Source: JAFARE01 sp963777285
GTDB lineage: Bacteria > Chloroflexota > Dormibacteria > Aeolococcales > Aeolococcaceae
Length of the DNA stretch: 64,000 nt
Direction of reading: 5' to 3'
NCBI GenBank assembly: GCA_963777285.1
Contig: CAVZPR010000001.1
Location: 1,358,615-1,422,614 of the forward strand
This document shows, piece by piece, positions 60,274 through 64,000 of this stretch (its first letter is position 1; each line of letters starts with the position of its first letter). Below the pieces are notes generated by a model that had not been told where the DNA came from, searched no databases, and saw only the letters and a program-made list of their open reading frames with translations. A program made the position numbers and the translations under genes.

Positions 60274-63200
60274 TCAGCGACCCTCGGCGGCTAAGGGTGT
60301 GCCGAACTCTGCGGGTACGACGACGCCGTTGTTCTTTCCGGTATCAGTGCTTTTCGGAGTGTCAACGACAGGAGGTGCGGTGAAGCCCTTGTCGCTGTTG
60401 CCATTTGCCATCGAAACGGCACCCCGCACCTGGCCCGCATCCGGGCCGTTTCGGGGCCGCATCTGCCCCGCGGATACCGCCTCCGACCCCGGCAGGGTCG
60501 GCGCAGACCCCGCGGCTTTGTCGTCGTACGCCTGCAGCTGCACAGGATCGAGCAGCCCGCTGAGGACAGGAGCGCCGTCGTCGCCGCGGCCGTCCCAGAG
60601 CAGCTCGTAGCGGACACTGCGCCCGTCGCGGTGGGCGATCACATGCTCCAGCTCGCAAAGCCGGGCCAGGTGGAGACGCAGCTGCGTGTCGCCCCAGCCG
60701 CAGTGCTCGCGCAGCTCCCGCCGAGTGACGCGCACGTCGCTGCGCTCCAATCCGTGTTCATCCTGCAGCGTGCGCACGTGGCCGTCGAGGATCGTCAGCA
60801 ACCGCCGCGTCTGCGGTGGCAGCTCGTCGAGGGAGCGGCCCAGCACCGAATCGGCGAGCCGGTTGGCCAGGGCGATGTCCGCCGCGATCACCTCGATGTA
60901 CGTCACCACCTCGCCGCGGTGGTGCGTGGTCCGGCGTTCGCGCTGGTACTGATGCAGCAGCGTGATGGCCCGGATCAGGGTCAGGTACTTAGTGTGATCG
61001 CGGCGCGTCCGCGTGCGGCTGTCCACGAAGCGCAGCTGCGGGGCGTAGGGGTTCACCACCAGCAGCGGACGGAGCAGGCGCTGCGCGTTGCGGTGCAGCG
61101 CGACGACGTGATCGCGCTCGCGGCTGCGCAGCAGACCGTCGAGCGTCTCCGCCTCGCGCTGGCGCACATGGATGGCCCGGGTCTGCTCGCGCTCCTCGTC
61201 GACGGCCAGTACCAGGCAGCGGTTGAGCAGCTCCTCGTCGACGTCCACCGCGGTGGTGGTGAGCAGGATCGCCACCGGCCCGGTGACCCGGTACTCGTGG
61301 GTCACCAGCCGCCCCGTGGCCGGGTCCTTGCCGGTCGAAGCGATGCTCAGCTCGCCCTCACTCTGCAACAGCTTCAACGCGTAGGCGGCGCGCTCGGCGC
61401 CCTCCTCCTCCATGAGGGCGAGCACCTTGTGGGCGAGCTGCTGTCCCTCCATGTAGAAGAGGGACTGCCCGGTGAGCGCCGAGTACTTCACCCGCTCCTC
61501 CTCAGGCACCAGCGCGAGCACGCCCTCGAGGAGTGCTGACTTGCCTGCCGCCGACGACGACTGCACCACCACCGCCAGGGGACGCTCCAGCTTGCGGCTG
61601 ACCACCGCCAAGTACGCCACCAGCTTGTTGGTCTCCTCGCCGACGATCCCGCAGGCGTCAAGGTCAGCGAGGATGCGATCACAGAGGGTGGGATCGCGGA
61701 GCAGCTCCAGGGCTGCCGCCTCGTCCGCGTCGCTGAGCGACACCTCACGCTGCTGCGGCGCCATCTGTTCGCGGATGCGCTCCTGCGCCCGCTCCTCGCA
61801 GCAGAGCAGCACCCGACCCAGCTCGCGATGGATCACGTCCTCGGCGACGCAGAGCTCGTCACTCGCCTGCTTGCAGAACACCGCCCGCTGCCGCGCCGAG
61901 TACAGGTCGAGCGTGTCCACATGGAAGGCGGGCTGCTCGTTGTCACGCGAGACCAGCACGTTCACGCGCAGGAGGTCGAAGCTCGTCACCTTGTCCAGCC
62001 CGCGAATCCGCCAGCGGCGATCACCGAAACACAGCACCAGCTCGTCGCCGTCGCCTTGCTCCGCGGCATCGCGCGCCGGCGCCGGCGGCAGCGGCGAGGC
62101 CAGCGGCGGCTCCGGTTCAGCCGCTGGTTCGCTGTCGGCAGCGAAAGGAGGAAGCGACATCAAGGGCACATTGCCCACGCTCCCTTTCGCCGCCCGCAGC
62201 TGCGTCTGCCGAGGCCGGCCCAGGATCACGCGTGCCGGTGATGGCGGTGCAGTGTCGAGCGTCGGTCGCGTCGGTGGAGTCCCCTGGCCCAGCCAGACCG
62301 CCCGGCGCACCCGCTCGGCGAGCCGGTCCGCCGCGCTGTGCAGATCACCGCAGGCGAAGCTGTTCACGTCCTCGCCCTGGGGGAACTGCACCCGGAACGC
62401 GTCGATGCCCGCGGCCACCAGGCGCACGGCCAGCTGCACCGCCGCCTTGTCGCCGGCGGCGTCACGGTCGTAGGCGATGAGCACGCGCTTGACCTGATGG
62501 TGTTGCAGCGCGGCGAGGTGGTCGTCGGTGAACCCCTCCACGCCGTACGCGCTGGTGACGTTGCGCAGCCCGTGACACCAGAAGGTGAGCGCGTCGAGCA
62601 GCGCCTCGCAGACGATCACCTCCTCGCTCACCGCCAGCGCCGCCTCGTTCCACACGCCGCGGTGCGGACCGGGCAGGTACAGGTGCAGCGGCGTCCCTTG
62701 CCGAAGACCGGACGTGATCTTGCGCCCGTACACCTCGGTGATCTGGCCATCTCTGTCTGCAACAGGGACCACGAGCGAGCCGTTGAAGTGCTCGTGGCCG
62801 CTCTCGCGGATAATCCCCAGCCGCTGCAACCGGGTTCGAATGTCGGCGCCAGCTTTGCGATTGCCGAGCGGCAGGCGCAGCCCCAGGGTCCGGTTGGCGA
62901 AGCCGAGCTGGAACCGTTCCACCAGCTCAGCGTTGCGCAGCCCGCGCTGCTCGAGGTACGCCTGCGCCTCCGGCAACTCCTTCAGCGTCACGTGGTAATA
63001 GCCGACCACCTGGCGCAGCAGCTCGGCGTCGTCGGCGTCGGGCGCCACCGGCGCCGCCAGCGTGCGCACCGTGGTCCCGCGTCGCGGCAGCTCAGCGACG
63101 AAAGGAAGATCGCGCAGCAGCTCCACCGCGTGCCGGAAGCTCACCCCACGCTCGCGCATCACCCAGTCGATCACCGAGCCCCCCGCCTGGCAAGCACCCA

Positions 63201-63384
63201 TGCAGTGCCAGAGGTTCTTGGCCGGCGAGATCAGCAGCGAGGGCTCGTGGTCGTCGTGGAAGGGGCAGAGCCCAAGCAGGTCGGCACCGTGGCGGCGGAG
63301 CTGCACGCCCCTGGCCTCGGCCAGTCGCTCCAGCGACACCTCCGCCTTGAGCCGCTCCAGCTCCGCCTCCGGGACCCTGGCCAA
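60274..63384 (-). CDS. Plasmid-type primase with CHC2, Toprim and ATPase domains
   Basis: A 1036-aa replication protein. CHC2 zinc finger with Cys40, His43, Cys61 and Cys65 (GLCPFHDDHEPS, WHCMGACQAGG). Toprim domain with Glu in EEVIVCEALLDALTFW and the DxD-like VLIAYDRDAAGDKAAV. A C-terminal ATPase (about residues 560-760) carries AVVVQSSSAAGKSALLEGVL as Walker A and ALMEEEGAERAAY as Walker B-like text, with a winged-helix-like end. It starts at TTG 63384, with GGAGGAGG 4 nt upstream. The fusion suggests autonomous replication of the excised element. Confidence 0.9.
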   Translation of the reverse strand: MARVPEAELERLKAEVSLERLAEARGVQLRRHGADLLGLCPFHDDHEPSLLISPAKNLWHCMGACQAGGSVIDWVMRERGVSFRHAVELLRDLPFVAELPRRGTTVRTLAAPVAPDADDAELLRQVVGYYHVTLKELPEAQAYLEQRGLRNAELVERFQLGFANRTLGLRLPLGNRKAGADIRTRLQRLGIIRESGHEHFNGSLVVPVADRDGQITEVYGRKITSGLRQGTPLHLYLPGPHRGVWNEAALAVSEEVIVCEALLDALTFWCHGLRNVTSAYGVEGFTDDHLAALQHHQVKRVLIAYDRDAAGDKAAVQLAVRLVAAGIDAFRVQFPQGEDVNSFACGDLHSAADRLAERVRRAVWLGQGTPPTRPTLDTAPPSPARVILGRPRQTQLRAAKGSVGNVPLMSLPPFAADSEPAAEPEPPLASPLPPAPARDAAEQGDGDELVLCFGDRRWRIRGLDKVTSFDLLRVNVLVSRDNEQPAFHVDTLDLYSARQRAVFCKQASDELCVAEDVIHRELGRVLLCCEERAQERIREQMAPQQREVSLSDADEAAALELLRDPTLCDRILADLDACGIVGEETNKLVAYLAVVSRKLERPLAVVVQSSSAAGKSALLEGVLALVPEEERVKYSALTGQSLFYMEGQQLAHKVLALMEEEGAERAAYALKLLQSEGELSIASTGKDPATGRLVTHEYRVTGPVAILLTTTAVDVDEELLNRCLVLAVDEEREQTRAIHVRQREAETLDGLLRSRERDHVVALHRNAQRLLRPLLVVNPYAPQLRFVDSRTRTRRDHTKYLTLIRAITLLHQYQRERRTTHHRGEVVTYIEVIAADIALANRLADSVLGRSLDELPPQTRRLLTILDGHVRTLQDEHGLERSDVRVTRRELREHCGWGDTQLRLHLARLCELEHVIAHRDGRSVRYELLWDGRGDDGAPVLSGLLDPVQLQAYDDKAAGSAPTLPGSEAVSAGQMRPRNGPDAGQVRGAVSMANGNSDKGFTAPPVVDTPKSTDTGKNNGVVVPAEFGTPLAAEGR

Positions 63385-63433
63385 CCGGCCTCCTCCGAAA
63401 ATCTGTCAAGTAGGCAACTCTGTATCCTGAGCA

Positions 63434-63439
63434 TATACT
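63434..63439 (+). promoter_or_regulatory. -10 box TATACT, leaderless start of the XRE gene
   Basis: TATACT lies 7 nt before the ATG at 63447, which supports that upstream start over the internal ATG at 63498. The divergent primase gene starts 62 bp away, so this short space is a likely control point. Confidence 0.6.
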
Positions 63440-63446
63440 AGTCGGA

Positions 63447-63836
63447 ATGTTCAGGCGAGATGATCCGCACCAGCCCCGTAGCCTGGCGCTTGTCGCCATG
63501 CCGTTTCCTGACCGTCTCGCCACCCTGCGCAAGGAGCGCAACCTCACCCAACAGGCCCTCGCCGACCACGCCGAGCTCCACGTCTCGATGATCCGCAAGT
63601 ACGAGACCGGCAGCGGGCAACCCACCCTCGACGCCCTCCGGCGGCTCGCCGTCGCTCTCTCTGTGCCCTCTGACCTGCTCGTCTTCGACACCGCCGAGCG
63701 CGGACCGGACGACGACCTCCGCCTCGACTTCGAGGCCGCTTCTCAGCTCGACGCGGACAGCAAGCGCCTGGTCAAATCACTGATCGAGGGTCTGGTCCTC
63801 AAACGCGAGGTGCGTCGCCTGGCGACGAAGGGGTAG
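63447..63836 (+). CDS. XRE-family transcriptional regulator
   Basis: A 129-aa protein. The HTH spans about residues 23-75: RLATLRKERNLTQQALADHA, recognition helix HVSMIRKYETGSGQP, then LDALRRLAVALSVPSDLL. The C-terminal part is an acidic helix followed by LVKSLIEGLVLKREVR, a dimerisation-type end. A start at 63498 would drop 17 residues. It is divergent from the primase gene, a typical position for a copy-control or lysogeny-type switch. Confidence 0.88.
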   Translation: MFRRDDPHQPRSLALVAMPFPDRLATLRKERNLTQQALADHAELHVSMIRKYETGSGQPTLDALRRLAVALSVPSDLLVFDTAERGPDDDLRLDFEAASQLDADSKRLVKSLIEGLVLKREVRRLATKG

Positions 63837-64000
63837 CTCCGTCCGGCGTCGGCTCTCTGAACTTCTTGTTGGGGATGAACTCCCCGACGATCCTGCCCTC
63901 GTCGTCGACCCTCCAGGCTCCGCGGATCGCCTCCGGCGGAACCCGGTCGTGCGGACCAAAGGACCCAACGATCTCGTACAGCCATTGGCCGCGATGGTGC
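63799..64000 (-). CDS. Hypothetical protein, 5' part beyond the window
   Basis: A minus-strand frame open to the right edge, ending at 63799. It reads QWLYEIVGSFGPHDRVPPEA, then WRVDDEGRIVGEFIPNKKFR and a Pro/Ser tail. The WKVD..G.I.GEF pattern is that of small element-borne hypothetical proteins. Its 3' end overlaps the XRE gene tail to tail by 38 nt. Start not visible. Confidence 0.65.
   Translation of the reverse strand, partial: HHRGQWLYEIVGSFGPHDRVPPEAIRGAWRVDDEGRIVGEFIPNKKFREPTPDGATPSSPGDAPRV

Larger units (their letters stand above)
50445..64000. mobile_element. Integrated conjugative or mobilizable element, left part
   Basis: From the tRNA-Ala end to the window edge the genes are mobile-element types: tyrosine integrase, HTH protein, MobF relaxase, toxin/immunity genes, a second Xer-type recombinase, primase-ATPase and XRE regulator. 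No type IV secretion genes are seen within the window, so self-transfer cannot be judged. Confidence 0.75.

Noticed and set aside
1..64000. CRISPR arrays, rRNA genes and riboswitches
   Set aside because: No regularly spaced repeat arrays, no rRNA signature and no known riboswitch core were seen.
50445..64000. A second copy of the tRNA-Ala 3' end as attR
   Set aside because: No repeat of the T-arm/acceptor sequence was found downstream, so the right boundary is placed outside the window.

Overview
The window is GC-rich throughout and encodes bacterial proteins. Several housekeeping genes suggest a Terrabacteria-type lineage (Actinomycetota, Chloroflexota or Candidatus Dormibacterota). The clues are a tiny bS22-type ribosomal protein of the kind known from mycobacteria, a Zur/ZnuABC operon, a system II cytochrome c assembly protein, and many start codons that sit 6-10 nt after a TANNNT -10 box, meaning leaderless or nearly leaderless mRNAs. 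This assignment is an inference; no rRNA is present.

Region 1 (1-20.6 kb) is accessory DNA. It opens with a probable lipid-oxidation operon: a heme fatty-acid dioxygenase/peroxidase (cut by the window start), a small membrane protein, a GMC flavin oxidoreductase and a membrane-embedded patatin lipase. Next comes a nested gene pair with a canonical A AAA AAG slippery heptamer. Small unknown genes, a 703-aa membrane protein and a nuclease-like protein follow. Then there is a graveyard of broken genes (an IS30 fragment fused to a membrane-protein fragment, an RHS tip, a ferredoxin-reductase tail). After it lie a coiled-coil membrane protein and an ImmA/IrrE protease pair. The region ends with a DUF5131/Gp37 three-cysteine protein and a TcmP partner whose 3' ends overlap tail to tail by 69 nt.

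Region 2 (20.8-50.4 kb) is compact chromosomal backbone. It holds a hydrolase, an SDR, an amidohydrolase, a YihY-type membrane protein, a quinone-oxidoreductase-like enzyme, two DHA2-type MFS exporters, an aldo/keto reductase and an O-methyltransferase. A five-gene zinc operon follows (znuA-znuC-znuB-zur-class III cyclase). Then come glucokinase and glucose-6-phosphate dehydrogenase, ispE, rpsT with a long basic tail, holA-comEC-comEA, tRNA-Ala(GGC), a GT87-like membrane protein, a HIT hydrolase, bS22, a CcsB/ResC-like protein, a lone CheY-like receiver and tRNA-Ala(CGC).

Region 3 (50.4 kb to the end) looks like an integrated conjugative or mobilizable element inserted at the 3' end of tRNA-Ala(CGC). 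It carries a tyrosine integrase, an HTH protein, a MobF (TrwC/TraA) relaxase-helicase, a repeat-rich oriT candidate, a small toxin/immunity cassette with one frameshifted toxin tip, several small plasmid-type genes, a second Xer-like recombinase, a primase-ATPase and an XRE regulator. The right end of the element is outside the window.
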